From assembly GCF_004766125.1 (NCBI RefSeq), contig NZ_SJSA01000001.1:2108001-2172000 (forward strand): a stretch of 64,000 bases of DNA, written 5' to 3'. Positions 1 to 10,226 of this stretch are shown one piece after another. Below the pieces are notes generated by a model, which was given only the letters and a program-made list of their open reading frames with translations, searched no databases and was not told the DNA's origin. Numbering within the stretch: the stretch's first letter is position 1; each line of letters starts with the position of its first letter. The stretch comes from Duncaniella freteri (lineage in GTDB: Bacteria > Bacteroidota > Bacteroidia > Bacteroidales > Muribaculaceae). Position numbers and translations under genes: made by a program.

Positions 1-96
1 TTTCCGCTTGTTGTTGACTCCGCTGATGAGCGACTGAAAATAGGTTTGGGTATTCCTTTAATTGCTCACTATGGACATCTGCCCATTGGGAATTGA
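1..96 (+). CDS. possible C-terminal end of an unidentified gene, cut by the window edge
   Basis: Frame 1 is open from the first base to a TGA at 94-96 and would encode about 31 residues, ending in ...HYGHLPIGN. Composition looks protein-like, but the stretch is too short to assign a family. It could be chance. It is reported only because it runs off the left edge in the same direction as the mobilization genes. Confidence 0.25.
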   Translation, partial: FPLVVDSADERLKIGLGIPLIAHYGHLPIGN

Positions 97-629
97 GGAA
101 TCGTGTACCCGAGGAACTTAGTTATATATAGTTCAATAAATAGATTTATCGGAGGACAAATCAATGTATCAATCTACATTCCGAATTTTCGATTGACCGA
201 TATTTAATTAGATCTAACGATTAAATCTTCTGTTGACTCAACAATAAGCAGTTCCAAAGGTAGATAGTATGAACTGTATGGTAGTCGGCAAAATAATCTA
301 ATTGTTGAACTCTCCGTTTTATATATGATCAGGCGATTGTCGGATAAATTATTCAAAAGATATAACTGACGGTCGAAGAATCGTTCCGAAGATTAGTATA
401 TTGAACGTCTTGGAAGTCGGTCTGTCAATCGAACACGTTGCAAAGTTACTGCCTGAGTTATCGGATTTCCAAATATTTGCATAGCTCGACCGCATAAAGT
501 ACCCTTATTTCCGCTTATTTCCGCCTGTAGGGAAGCCTCGGATTCATCGCATATTTGAAGGATTTGGTTAGGTGGCAACAACTTGATTGATCTCTGTTTT
601 CAAAAAAGTGCTTTCAAGAGGGTCAAAAA
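97..629. other. AT-rich stretch with no recognisable gene
   Basis: No convincing coding region is seen on either strand. The only ORF, of 62 codons on the minus strand near 393-581, lacks recognisable protein features. The stretch separates the left-edge fragment from the mobilization operon and may hold leader or transfer-origin DNA. Confidence 0.5.
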
Positions 630-662
630 TTTGCATTTGGGGGTCTCCATGTCGTATCTTTG
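630..662 (+). promoter_or_regulatory. Bacteroidales-type promoter for the mobilization operon
   Basis: TTTG at 630-633 is followed after 21 nt by TATCTTTG at 655-662. This fits the Bacteroidetes primary sigma consensus (TTTG about -33, TAnnTTTG about -7) and lies upstream of the oriT-like structure and mobA. The assignment rests on motif match only. Confidence 0.5.
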
Positions 663-793
663 TAAGAGCAATAGCGCATGACGCAGCCGAAAATCAGGCA
701 GGAGCGAATGAAAAACACGGATTCTGATATACATCAATCCAAAATCCACTTCCTTATATTATATCGGATGTTCACAAGAACATAGCAAGGTGT

Positions 794-840
794 CTTTTCA
801 GTTACTGAAAAGGTTTTGGGTTACCGGGTACCCACAAAAC
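794..840. other. oriT: candidate origin of transfer (two adjacent inverted repeats)
   Basis: A 19-bp palindrome with 9-bp arms (CTTTTCAGT / ACTGAAAAG) occupies 794-812. It is followed immediately by an imperfect inverted repeat, GTTTTGGGTTAC (813-824) against GTACCCACAAAAC (828-840). Stacked inverted repeats just upstream of a relaxosome accessory gene and relaxase are the usual arrangement of oriT. The nick site cannot be placed from sequence alone. A longer mobA reading frame overlaps this segment, but the inner ATG at 943 is the better start. Confidence 0.45.
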
Positions 841-942
841 GACCTTGCAATGTTGGGTAAATGCTCCGAAGTCGCATTTACCTTGAATAGACCTGCCGTC
901 GGCTACAAAAACGCCATGCGTCACTTTCAATCCCGTTCTGTT

Positions 943-1368
943 ATGGCAGAAAATTTCAACAAAGGAGGGCGTCCAACGGTCGCCAACCGTTGCCACAACT
1001 GCGTAATGCTACGCTTCGATGACCTCGAATTTGACAAACTTATCCGTATGATGGAGCTTGCCGGGGAGAGCGTCAAGGCTACTTTCATCAAGGGTCTGGT
1101 CTTGGGCAAGACTTTTAAGGTGCATAAAATCGACAAGACAATGCTCGATTATCTCACCAAACTTTCAGCCCTATTTGCCGAATACCGCAACATCGGCGTC
1201 AACTACAACATCGTGGTGAAGGAACTCAAAGCCGGATTCTCCGAGAAAAAGGCAATGACGTTGCTCTACCGTCTTGAAAAAGAAACGAAGGATCTGGCGG
1301 CTGTCACCGCCAAAGTCCTTGCACTTACTGAGGATATGCGCAACCAATGGTCGCAAAAATCTCAGTAG
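943..1368 (+). CDS. mobA: MobA-like relaxosome accessory protein
   Basis: This protein probably binds oriT and assists the relaxase in the relaxosome. It resembles the short MobA/BmgB-type proteins that precede relaxases in Bacteroides conjugative elements: a basic GGRP start, then a ribbon-helix-helix-like segment (VMLRFDDLEFDKLIRMMELAG), then a conserved body with NYNIVVKELK and a helical C-terminus. The ATG at 943 (MAENFNKGGRP) is preferred because the upstream 51 codons overlap the oriT-like repeats and do not look like the family's N-terminus. The 3' end overlaps the relaxase start by 22 nt, which suggests translational coupling. Confidence 0.7.
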   Translation: MAENFNKGGRPTVANRCHNCVMLRFDDLEFDKLIRMMELAGESVKATFIKGLVLGKTFKVHKIDKTMLDYLTKLSALFAEYRNIGVNYNIVVKELKAGFSEKKAMTLLYRLEKETKDLAAVTAKVLALTEDMRNQWSQKSQ

Positions 1369-2630
1369 GCAGCAGTCTGTACGGCGCACTCTCATACAAC
1401 GGAGAGAAAATCAACAAGGAGGAGGGTCGAGTCCTTTGTACCAATAAAATTTATGTGCCACCTGACGGAAAAATCGGCATCTCGGAAATGGTGGAGGATT
1501 TCAAAAACTACATGCCGAAGACCGGACGCACAAAGAAGCCGGTTCTCCATATCTCCCTCAATCCACATCCAGATGATGTGTTATCGGATTCTGACCTCGC
1601 CAACATTGCCCGAGAGTATCTTGACAAACTCGGATTCGGTGAGCAACCCTACATAATTTATAAGCACACCGATATAGAACGCCACCATATCCATATAGTG
1701 ACGGTCAATGTCGATGAACAGGGAAAGCGGCTCAACATGGATTTTATCCATCGGCGTAGCAAGAAAGCGACTACCGAGATTGAGGAGAAATACAATCTCC
1801 ATAAGGCCGAGCGTCAACGTCTGGAACCGGATACTCCATTAAAGAAAGTTGACTATAATGCCGGTGATGTAAAGCGTCAGGTTGCCAACACCGTCAAGCT
1901 CATAATGAGCCGTTACTCATTTCAGACAATGGGAGAATACAACGCTGTGTTGTCGCTCTATGGTTTGACCTCAGAAGAGACCAACGGCATGGTCAATGGC
2001 AGGGAGTATCATGGGATAGTTTATTCCGCACTGGATGAAAACGGTAGAAAGGTTGGCAACCCGTTCAAGGCTTCACGCCTCGGTAAGTTCTCAAGCCTTA
2101 ATGCAGTCCACGAGAAAATCAACCGTTCCGAACAGAATATAACTCATGAGGCAGTGGCAAAGACAAGAAGGCGAGTTGCTCAGTCCCTGAATGAATCTCA
2201 CAGTAAGGAAGAATTTATTGCTGCACTGAAAGAGCGCAATATCGACCTTGTATTGAGATATACCGATGAAGGACGAATCTATGGCGCAACCTTCATAGAC
2301 CATGATACGCATACCGTACTGAATGGCTCTCGCCTTGGCAGGGAATATGCCGCCAATGCTCTTAATGAACGATTCTCCGGAGATAATGAGGTTAGCCGGA
2401 CTCCTGTTATTGTTGAACCGACAAATCCGGATAATGAAACAAATCAAGAGCAGCAGACATCAACCAACTCGGCTCCTACTCAACAGCATCAGGATAGCGG
2501 TAATGACTATGATTACTCACTCCCCAGTCTTGATTTGTTTCAGCTTAACCCGACAGTTGACGCTGATGAGGAGGATTTCAAACGCCGCATGAAGCAGAAG
2601 AAGAAGCGCGGTCAACGACCGAAATTCTAA
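1347..2630 (+). CDS. mobB: relaxase / mobilization nuclease (MobB type)
   Basis: This is the relaxase that nicks oriT and pilots the transferred strand. The 427-residue protein carries the relaxase histidine cluster HTDIERHHIHIV (H107, H113, H114, H116). Candidate nucleophilic tyrosines lie near the N-terminus (Y12, Y17 in SSLYGALSYN). The C-terminal third is low complexity and polar, ending in a basic KKKRGQRPKF tail. Length and layout match MobP-type relaxases of Bacteroidetes conjugative elements. Its start lies inside mobA and the coupling protein follows after about 15 nt, so the three form one operon. Confidence 0.85.
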   Translation: MVAKISVGSSLYGALSYNGEKINKEEGRVLCTNKIYVPPDGKIGISEMVEDFKNYMPKTGRTKKPVLHISLNPHPDDVLSDSDLANIAREYLDKLGFGEQPYIIYKHTDIERHHIHIVTVNVDEQGKRLNMDFIHRRSKKATTEIEEKYNLHKAERQRLEPDTPLKKVDYNAGDVKRQVANTVKLIMSRYSFQTMGEYNAVLSLYGLTSEETNGMVNGREYHGIVYSALDENGRKVGNPFKASRLGKFSSLNAVHEKINRSEQNITHEAVAKTRRRVAQSLNESHSKEEFIAALKERNIDLVLRYTDEGRIYGATFIDHDTHTVLNGSRLGREYAANALNERFSGDNEVSRTPVIVEPTNPDNETNQEQQTSTNSAPTQQHQDSGNDYDYSLPSLDLFQLNPTVDADEEDFKRRMKQKKKRGQRPKF

Positions 2631-2645
2631 ATATTGTATATAAAA

Positions 2646-4646
2646 ATGTCTCAGCAAGAGGACGACCTGCGGGCATTGGCTAAAATCATGGATTTAATCC
2701 GTGGTCTTAGCATCCTCGTTGTGGTCACACAAATCTACTGGTACTGCCATAACCTTATCGGCGATTGGGTATTCCATGCCCAGACTATGAAAATCCTTAA
2801 CGGACTTAATGATGCCGGAGGTCTATACAACAACCTATGGAACGCCAAATGGTGGTCCCTTCTATTGTTGGCTCTCTCTTGTTTCGGAACAAAAGGTGTC
2901 AAGAATGAGAAAATCAAGTGGAGGCAGATTTGGATAATCATTGGCATTGGCGGTGTCCTGTTTCTCCTCAACTGGTGGATGATGAGTTTAGGTTGGCAAA
3001 TTACTTACATCGTGACCACAGTTACCGGCTATGTTTGCCTCCTTTTGGGAGGAATATGGATGAGCCGTATGTTGAAAAACAACATGATGGACGACCGTTT
3101 CAACGATGAGAATGAATCATTTCAGCAGGAAACACGCCTGCTTACGAATGACTATTCCATAAACCTTCCCACAAAATTCTACTACAAAAAACGATGGAAC
3201 GAGGGGTGGGTAAACATTGTCAATCCTTTCAGAGCGACAATCGTACTCGGCACTCCCGGTTCCGGTAAGTCATACGCCGTTGTCAACAATTTCATCAAGC
3301 AGATGATTGAGAAAGGGTACTCGCTTTATGTCTATGATTTCAAGAGTCCCGACCTCAGTACCATCGCTTTCAACCACCTGTTGAATCACCTTGACAAATA
3401 CGGAGATGTGGAACCGAAATTCTATATGATAAATTTCGATGATCCGGAGCGCAGCCACCGTTGTAACCCCATTCACCCTGATTTCATGTCAGATATTGCC
3501 GATGCCTATGAGAGCGCATATACCATAATGCTCAACCTTAATAAGTCGTGGGTGCAAAAACAGGGTGACTTTTTTGTCGAATCTCCGATTGTATTGTTCG
3601 CGGCTATCATCTGGTTTCTGCGAATCTATAAAGGCGGACGGTATTGCACATTTCCTCATGCTATTGAGTTTTTGTGCCGCAGATATGAGGATATTTTTCC
3701 GATTCTAACCAGCTATCCGGACTTGGAAAATTACCTGTCGCCATTTATGGATGCTTGGCTCGGAGGGGCAGCGGAGCAGCTTGCAGGTCAGATTGCCTCG
3801 GCAAAAATACCTCTCTCGCGTATGATTTCGCCACAACTCTATTGGGTAATGACCGGCAATGATTTCACTCTTGACATAAACAACCCGAAAGAGCCGAAGA
3901 TTCTATGCGTCGGCAACAATCCTGACCGTCAGAATATCTATGGTGCGGCCCTCGGACTTTACAATTCGAGAATCGTGAAACTAATCAATAAGAAAGGGAT
4001 GTTGAAGTCCGGTGTCATTATAGATGAGCTTCCCACGATATACTTTAAGGGCTTGGATAACCTAATTGCTACGGCCCGAAGCAATAAGGTTGCCGTGTGT
4101 CTCGGTTTTCAGGATTTCTCACAGTTGGAACGTGACTATGGGAAGCCGGAGGCTGCGGTCGTGATGAATACAGTCGGCAATATCTTCTCCGGGCAGGTGG
4201 TAGGTTCGACCGCCAAAACTTTGTCTGAACGCTTTGGTAAGGTGTTGCAGAAGCGGCAGTCAATATCAATCAACCGTCAGGATGTAAGCCACTCATTCAA
4301 CACTCAGATGGACTCGCTTATCCCGCCAAGCAAGATCTCAACGCTCACACAGGGAATATTTGTCGGAGCTGTTTCAGACAACATCGACCAACGCATTGAC
4401 CAGAAGATTTTTCACGCAGAGATTGTCGTGGACAGTAAAAAGGTCAATGCAGAAATGAAAAAATATGTGCCGATTCCAATCCTGACCGATTTCAAAGATA
4501 CCTCGGAGGATAAACACAAGATGAGAGCTGACATTCAGGCAAACTACGACAAAATAAAGCAGGACGTGCGGGATATAGTTGACAATGAGATTGCCCGCAT
4601 AGATGCTGACCCTAAATTGCGACACCTTCTTCAGCAGAAGGGTTGA
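2646..4646 (+). CDS. mobC: type IV coupling protein (VirD4/TraG-like, MobC)
   Basis: This inner-membrane ATPase recruits the relaxase-DNA complex to a secretion channel. The 666-residue protein has N-terminal membrane segments (around residues 20-35, 70-82, 96-113 and 119-138) with the YWYCHNLIGDW motif of the N-terminal domain. The cytoplasmic ATPase carries Walker A GTPGSGKS at 202-209 and a later VIIDELPT Walker B segment. The ATG at 2646 is chosen over an in-frame TTG 12 nt upstream. The stop overlaps the region where the next gene begins. No secretion-channel genes are visible in the window, so the channel must be encoded further left or supplied by another element. Confidence 0.85.
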   Translation: MSQQEDDLRALAKIMDLIRGLSILVVVTQIYWYCHNLIGDWVFHAQTMKILNGLNDAGGLYNNLWNAKWWSLLLLALSCFGTKGVKNEKIKWRQIWIIIGIGGVLFLLNWWMMSLGWQITYIVTTVTGYVCLLLGGIWMSRMLKNNMMDDRFNDENESFQQETRLLTNDYSINLPTKFYYKKRWNEGWVNIVNPFRATIVLGTPGSGKSYAVVNNFIKQMIEKGYSLYVYDFKSPDLSTIAFNHLLNHLDKYGDVEPKFYMINFDDPERSHRCNPIHPDFMSDIADAYESAYTIMLNLNKSWVQKQGDFFVESPIVLFAAIIWFLRIYKGGRYCTFPHAIEFLCRRYEDIFPILTSYPDLENYLSPFMDAWLGGAAEQLAGQIASAKIPLSRMISPQLYWVMTGNDFTLDINNPKEPKILCVGNNPDRQNIYGAALGLYNSRIVKLINKKGMLKSGVIIDELPTIYFKGLDNLIATARSNKVAVCLGFQDFSQLERDYGKPEAAVVMNTVGNIFSGQVVGSTAKTLSERFGKVLQKRQSISINRQDVSHSFNTQMDSLIPPSKISTLTQGIFVGAVSDNIDQRIDQKIFHAEIVVDSKKVNAEMKKYVPIPILTDFKDTSEDKHKMRADIQANYDKIKQDVRDIVDNEIARIDADPKLRHLLQQKG

Positions 4647-4669
4647 AACCATCAATTATAGATATATTG

Positions 4670-5125
4670 ATGACTGATAACAATTTTGACAGCCGGGGTT
4701 ATGACCTCGACTACTATAACCTCTTTCTTCGCCGATACCTTTCGGAGCATAGATTCCCGGAAGCGGAGGATGACCTATTTATCGCCAGCCGTTCTGAACA
4801 CGCATACGATGTTTTCGTTGAATCCCGCCTTGCCGGTGACGAGTGGTATATTTCCAATGAAAAAGCAATGGCTGCACTTTACGCAGGATTTGAAATGTCA
4901 CCTTACGATTTCATCAGCGGCCTGTTGCTTGATGAGTTTCAAGACAATATTTCACTTGAAGATGAATCCATTGAGTTTTGGACTTACACATTTATTGATG
5001 AGTTGAAAGATGAATTCAAAGGAATTACTTTGGGCGAAGAATTTTTCAACACTTCCGACGGGGAAGTATTCCGGCTGACGGTTATTGGCCGTATTACCTT
5101 ATTCTTTGAGGAGTATGGCTTATAA
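4670..5125 (+). CDS. DUF1896 family protein
   Basis: A 151-residue acidic protein whose pattern ([49 protein letters not shown]) matches DUF1896. That family is found almost only in Bacteroidetes conjugative elements, next to the large methylase/helicase gene. Its molecular role is not known. ATG 4670 is preferred over the in-frame TTG at 4643 that overlaps the coupling-protein stop. Its 3' end overlaps the next start codon (ATG 5115) by 11 nt, so the two are probably co-translated. Confidence 0.75.
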   Translation: MTDNNFDSRGYDLDYYNLFLRRYLSEHRFPEAEDDLFIASRSEHAYDVFVESRLAGDEWYISNEKAMAALYAGFEMSPYDFISGLLLDEFQDNISLEDESIEFWTYTFIDELKDEFKGITLGEEFFNTSDGEVFRLTVIGRITLFFEEYGL

Positions 5126-8100
5126 CAGATTACAAACAATGCGCGATAACATCGAGGCTATAAGACTTGCCCTGCGCCTTGATGTTGAACATCGCAATGC
5201 GGAAAATGCCCTTGAAAGGGAGATACTGCGCAAGTATGCCGGGTTCGGAGGACTGAAATGTATCTTGCAGGACGCCAACGAACTTGCCGACGCCGCAAAG
5301 TGGAGCAAGAGCGACATTGAGCTGTTTGCGCCTACGGTTGAACTTCGCCGCCTTATCCACGACTATTCCAAGAATGACAAGGAGTTTGCCGCTTATATGG
5401 ACTCGCTGAAAGCGTCCGTGCTGACGGCTTTCTATACTCCTGAGCCTGTGATTGATGCCATCGCTGATTCGTTGAAGGCTAATGGTATTGAGGTAAAGAG
5501 TCTCCTTGAACCATCTGCCGGACAGGGAGCCTTTGTAGATTCGTTCCTACAACGCTATCCCGGTGCTGAGACATTGGCATTTGAGAAAGATTTGCTGACA
5601 GGCAAAATATTGGCTGCGCTCCATCCCTCAATCTCAACCGAGATAAAGGGCTTTGAGAAGATTGACCCAGATTTTGAGGGATATTTCGACGTGGCAGCGT
5701 CCAATATACCTTTCGGGGACTTTGCGGTTGCCGACCCCCGATATGCCACAAGCAAGGAGATTGCCTACCGTCAGTCAACAAGGGCTATCCACAATTACTT
5801 CTTCTTGAAGTCGCTCGACACCGTGCATGAGGGTGGAATTGTCGCTTTCATTGCCTCACAAGGTGTGATGAATGCCGCCAGCCCCTTTGTGCGCATGGAG
5901 ATGATGCGCCGTGCTGACCTTGTGGGTGCTTTCCGTCTGCCCAACAACACATTCTCAGACAATGCCGGAACGGATGCCGGGTCTGATCTGATTATTCTTC
6001 AGAAGCACACCAACAAGAAAGCGTTGTCGGCTGATGAGGAATTTTTCATCCAGTCAATTGTTGACCGTGACACCAAGGCTCCGAATAATAAATATTTTGC
6101 GGCATTCCCTCAGAATGTTATATGCACAGAGGCTAAAGTTGGCACTGACCAGTTCGGTAAACCGGCTATCATCTACAAACATGAGGGCGGTGTCGATGGT
6201 ATTGCCAGCGATATGCGCAAGGCACTCCATGAATCGCTGAAAATGCGCCTAAATCTGGACTTCTATAATAATAGGAGTCTAACACCGCCAACACCTGAGT
6301 CTGTTAAGCGTTCTACCGAAAACAAGGTAGAAAAGCCAAAGCGCATAGCGGATACCCCGTTGATGCAGCAATATCGGGAAATGAAGAAGAAACATCCCGA
6401 TGCCATTCTCCTTTTCCGTGTAGGAGATTTCTATGAGTGTATGGGCGTTGATGCCGTCAAAGCGTCGGAGATACTGGAAATAACCCTGACCAGACGTCGC
6501 AACGGCAAAGCCGACAGTATAGAACTGGCAGGTTTTCCGCACCATGCCCTTGACACCTATCTCCCCAAGCTCGTAAGGGCAGGTCAGCGTGTGGCTATCT
6601 GTGAACAGCTTGAAGATCCAAAGCAGAAACAAAAGGAGGAATATAAGCCTACGGAGATTATAACGCCGCCACCGACGGTTGAACCAAAACCGGCTCCCGC
6701 TCCTGTTGAACCAGTAAAGGAGATTGAAACTGACGGTGGACCCGACTTCAACGACAATCCCGACCCGCGTCTGTTTGCCTACAATCTTTTTGGAGAGCTG
6801 GAACCATTGCAAAAACCGAAGCGTCAGCCACGACAGCCAAAGACCGAGGAAGATAAGCCGAGGCCTACTACCAAAATCCAGATTTCCGATGAGCAGGTAA
6901 AGAAATTCCGTCCACTATCTGATAAGGAGCTGGAATTTTATGGTTCTCTTGATTGGGAAACCAATCCGCCAATCAATGGATTCTACGAGACAATGATGTC
7001 GATTGCCCATCGTCAGCTTGCTGAAATGGAGGCGGAACGTCAGGCGATGGAAGCAACCAAGAAGGAAACCATTACCGAAGACGGCACTATTATCGAAATA
7101 TCAAAAGGTGATTTTGTTCCGAAGCCAAGAGTGGCAGCGGAAGCACCCAAACCGGCTGAACGTGATATGTCTCCCCGTCCTTTCTCGGAGGATATTCAGT
7201 TCTTCCACCACAATGGCAGTATGGTCGTGGACAAGGGGCAGGTCGGTTTTCTCTCGGAAGTACGCAAAAATGGCGCGACATTCTCACCGCTCACTCTTAA
7301 ACCGGAACAGGAGAAACGAGCCATGCTCTATATCACGCTGTCGGAAACTTATCAGCAATTATACCATTTTGAGGCTGAGACGCATGAGGAAAATGCAGAT
7401 ATGCGCGAACACCTCAATCAGTATTATGATGAATTTATAGACAGATACGGCAACCTCAACGAGAAACAGAATGTAAAATTCATACTCATGGACGCAAACG
7501 GGCGTGATTCGTTGGCTCTGGAGCGTGGCGAGAATGGTCATTTTGTCAAAGCTGACATCTTTGACCACCCGGTATCATTTGCCGTTGATGAGGTTACATC
7601 AGTTGATACCTCGATGGAGGCATTGACAGCTTCACTCAATAAATTTGGAGAGGTCAACCTCGAATATATGGGCAGTCTTGTTGATATGGAGCAGGAGGCG
7701 ATGATTGACAGCCTTGCCGGACACATATATTATAATCCGCTCGTGTCAAACTTTGAGATTGCCGACCGCTTCATCGCCGGTAATGTAGTGCAGAAAGCCG
7801 AGAAGGTCAAGGAGTGGGTTAACCGCGAGGAAGAACGCATCAAGGATTTTCCCGGCTTTGACGGCGTTGAACCGTTCATTGACTTGTCGAAAGAATCATT
7901 GAAAGCGTTGGAGGAAGCCATTCCCCGAAAGATTACTTTCGATGAACTGGACTTCAATTTCGGTGAACGCTGGATTCCAACCGGAATATACTCCGCTTAT
8001 ATGAGTCACCTATATGGCACTGAAGTTAATATAGCCTATTCTTCATCAATGGACGAGTATTCCTGTGATGCCCGTCACAAGAATATGAAGATTTGGGAGG

Positions 8101-9119
8101 AGTTCTGTGTCAGAGGTTATTATCGTGTATATGACGGCATGAGCCTTCTCAAACACGCCCTGCACAACACAGTGCCGGACATCAAGAAGTCTATTGGCAA
8201 GGATGAGAATGGCCACGACATAAAAGTCCCCGACAGTGAGGCAATCCAACTCGCCAACACCAAGATTGATGAAATCCGTAATGGATTCTCGGACTGGCTG
8301 GAGGCTCAATCGCAGGAGTTCAAGGATAGACTTGTTGATTTGTATAACAGCAAGTTCAACTGCTACGTCAGACCTCATTATGACGGCTCACATCAGAAGT
8401 TTCCCGACCTCAACATGAAACTGTTGGGCGACCGCTACCATATCAATTCCGTATATCAGTCACAGAAGGATTGCGTATGGATGCTGATTCAGAACGGTGG
8501 AGGAATATGCGACCATCAGGTGGGCACGGGCAAGACCCTGATAATGTGCATGGCGGCTCATGAGATGAAACGTCTCGGATTGGTGAATAAACCGATGATT
8601 ATCGGAATGAAAGCCAATGTTGCGGAAATTGCCATGACTTATCAGACAGCCTATCCCAATGCCCGTATCCTCTATGCGGATGCCAAGAGTTTCACAGCAG
8701 CAAACCGCGTGAACTTCTTCAACCAGATCAAGAACAACGACTATGACTGTATCATAATGTCGCACGACCAGTTCGGCAAGATACCGCAGTCTCCGGAGAT
8801 GCAACAGCAAATCCTTCAATCCGAACTTGACACTGTTGAGGAGAATCTTGAAGTCATCAAGCAGCAGGGACACGACATTTCGCGTGGTATGCTCAAAGGT
8901 CTGTTGAAGCGTAAGGAGAACCTCACCGCCAAGATAACCACCATACAGTATCAGATGGAACAGTCCAAGGACAGTGTTGTTGACTTCAAACAGATGGGCA
9001 TCGACCATATTTTCGTTGACGAGAGCCATTATCAGAACTTTTATGAATTTCCTAAATTTCGCATCAAGTTGCTGATTCTTATTTTGTTGCATTTTAATAT
9101 AGTTCGGATTATTTATTGA
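5115..9119 (+). pseudogene. N6-methylase/helicase megaprotein, 5' part, interrupted by a RIT element
   Basis: This is the N-terminal two thirds of a protein of about 2,000 residues. An N6-adenine methylase-like domain comes first (motif [12 protein letters not shown] at 130-140, catalytic-type NIPF at 197-200). A MutS domain I-like insert at about 412-505 retains the FYE mismatch-wedge motif. A long charged linker leads to a SNF2-type helicase core with Walker A (HQVGTGKT near 1136) and Walker B DESH at about 1302-1305. After DESH (about 9029) the reading frame enters the left inverted repeat of the RIT element and ends at 9119 with about 30 foreign residues. The rest of the protein resumes at about 12538. 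Such proteins are conserved cargo of Bacteroidetes conjugative elements, but their function is undefined. The broken form lacks the second helicase lobe. Confidence 0.85.
9027..9054 (+). repeat. left terminal inverted repeat of the RIT element
   Basis: CATTATCAGAACTTTTATGA (9027-9046) followed by ATTTCCTA. The reverse complement is at 12476-12503 with a single mismatch at position 21. It begins directly after the GAGAGC codons of the helicase DESH motif. Confidence 0.9.
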
Positions 9120-9176
9120 GTGAGTTGTTATGAAATGAGGCATTGTACTTATTACAAGCACAATACCCCACATTCG

Positions 9177-10226
9177 TCATTTATGCAAACCCAAGAAAAC
9201 CTCAAGTTCCATTTTACCTTTTGCCGATTTCCATTTCTTACCAACGCACCTCTGGTTTTCATCCTCAAGCGTTTCCAATGCTTTTTCCTCTTGTTCGGTA
9301 GTTATGTCAAGATATACCATTGTCGTTTGGATATTCTCATGCCCAAGCAAATAAGAGATTTGGGCAATGTTCATGCCGTTTTCAAGCCAATGGGATGCTT
9401 TGGCGTGCCTGAACTGATGCGCATGTATGTCCAAAGGAACGTCACTACATTTGCCATGCGCCATCTTTGCGTACCTTTTCAGCATTTTATTAACATTTTC
9501 CGCAGACATGGGTGTGTATATACCTCTGCTTTTTGAACTGAAGAGTAATGCTTCAGCATCGCCAGGATTAGGATGATACTCGGTAAGGTATTTCTTCAAA
9601 TATTGAACAGGCTTTGCCAGAAGAGGTATTGGGCGTCTCTTTCGTCCTTTTCCTATGACAATTATGTGAGGCTTTGCGCAGTCCATGGTAATATTGCAAA
9701 TCTTCAGCGTCAAAAGCTCATTGATGCGCACGGCAGTCGAATACAGAAGAAGCAGAAGCGTGTAATCACGAAAACCAATGGCGGTTCTTTGGTTTGGCAT
9801 GGATAAAAGCGTGTCAACAGCCAACTTGCTGAGCCCGATCACTTTCCTTTTTGGAGTTTTTTCATTCGGCACATTCTCCGCCTGCAGGAACACTGAAACG
9901 AATGATATGTCATTATCTGATAGGTATTTCAGAAAAGCGCGCAAGGCGGACAATCTCACATTGCAGGTTGCCGGGCTACAGTTACGGACTTTTTTCATCC
10001 AAACAATCCACTCCTCAATGTTTTTCTTGCAAAAGCAATCAGCATTCAACGTTTCGGGCGTTATGCCTTTTACCGTTCTGAGGAACTCTGCATAAAGCGT
10101 CATGGAAACATGGTAGTTTCTTAGGGTATGTCGGCTGCACGCCTTGATGGAAGGCACATGGTGTTCAAGCCAGTCATGCAGGCACGCGGCAATCTGCATG
10201 GCCTGTGGGTTAATCTTCTTTTTCAT
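9177..10226 (-). CDS. ritC: tyrosine recombinase RitC
   Basis: Third gene of the trio, 349 residues. An N-terminal SAM-like core-binding domain is followed by a catalytic domain with the full set of residues: R167 (STAVRINELL), K193 (IGKGRKRR), H270 and R273 (HAHQFRHAKA), H296 (LLGHENI) and nucleophile Y305 (TTMVYLDI). Its start overlaps the end of ritB by 17 nt, so the three are probably translated as a coupled unit. The function within the trio is inferred from RIT elements elsewhere, where the three recombinases are thought to act together in transposition. Confidence 0.85.
   Translation of the reverse strand: MKKKINPQAMQIAACLHDWLEHHVPSIKACSRHTLRNYHVSMTLYAEFLRTVKGITPETLNADCFCKKNIEEWIVWMKKVRNCSPATCNVRLSALRAFLKYLSDNDISFVSVFLQAENVPNEKTPKRKVIGLSKLAVDTLLSMPNQRTAIGFRDYTLLLLLYSTAVRINELLTLKICNITMDCAKPHIIVIGKGRKRRPIPLLAKPVQYLKKYLTEYHPNPGDAEALLFSSKSRGIYTPMSAENVNKMLKRYAKMAHGKCSDVPLDIHAHQFRHAKASHWLENGMNIAQISYLLGHENIQTTMVYLDITTEQEEKALETLEDENQRCVGKKWKSAKGKMELEVFLGLHK

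Noticed and set aside
393..581. 62-codon minus-strand ORF
   Set aside because: No recognisable domain, no clear start signal, and it lies in AT-rich non-coding DNA.
8460..9173. 237-codon minus-strand ORF across the left RIT junction
   Set aside because: Antisense to the helicase coding sequence and spans an insertion boundary; no protein family pattern.
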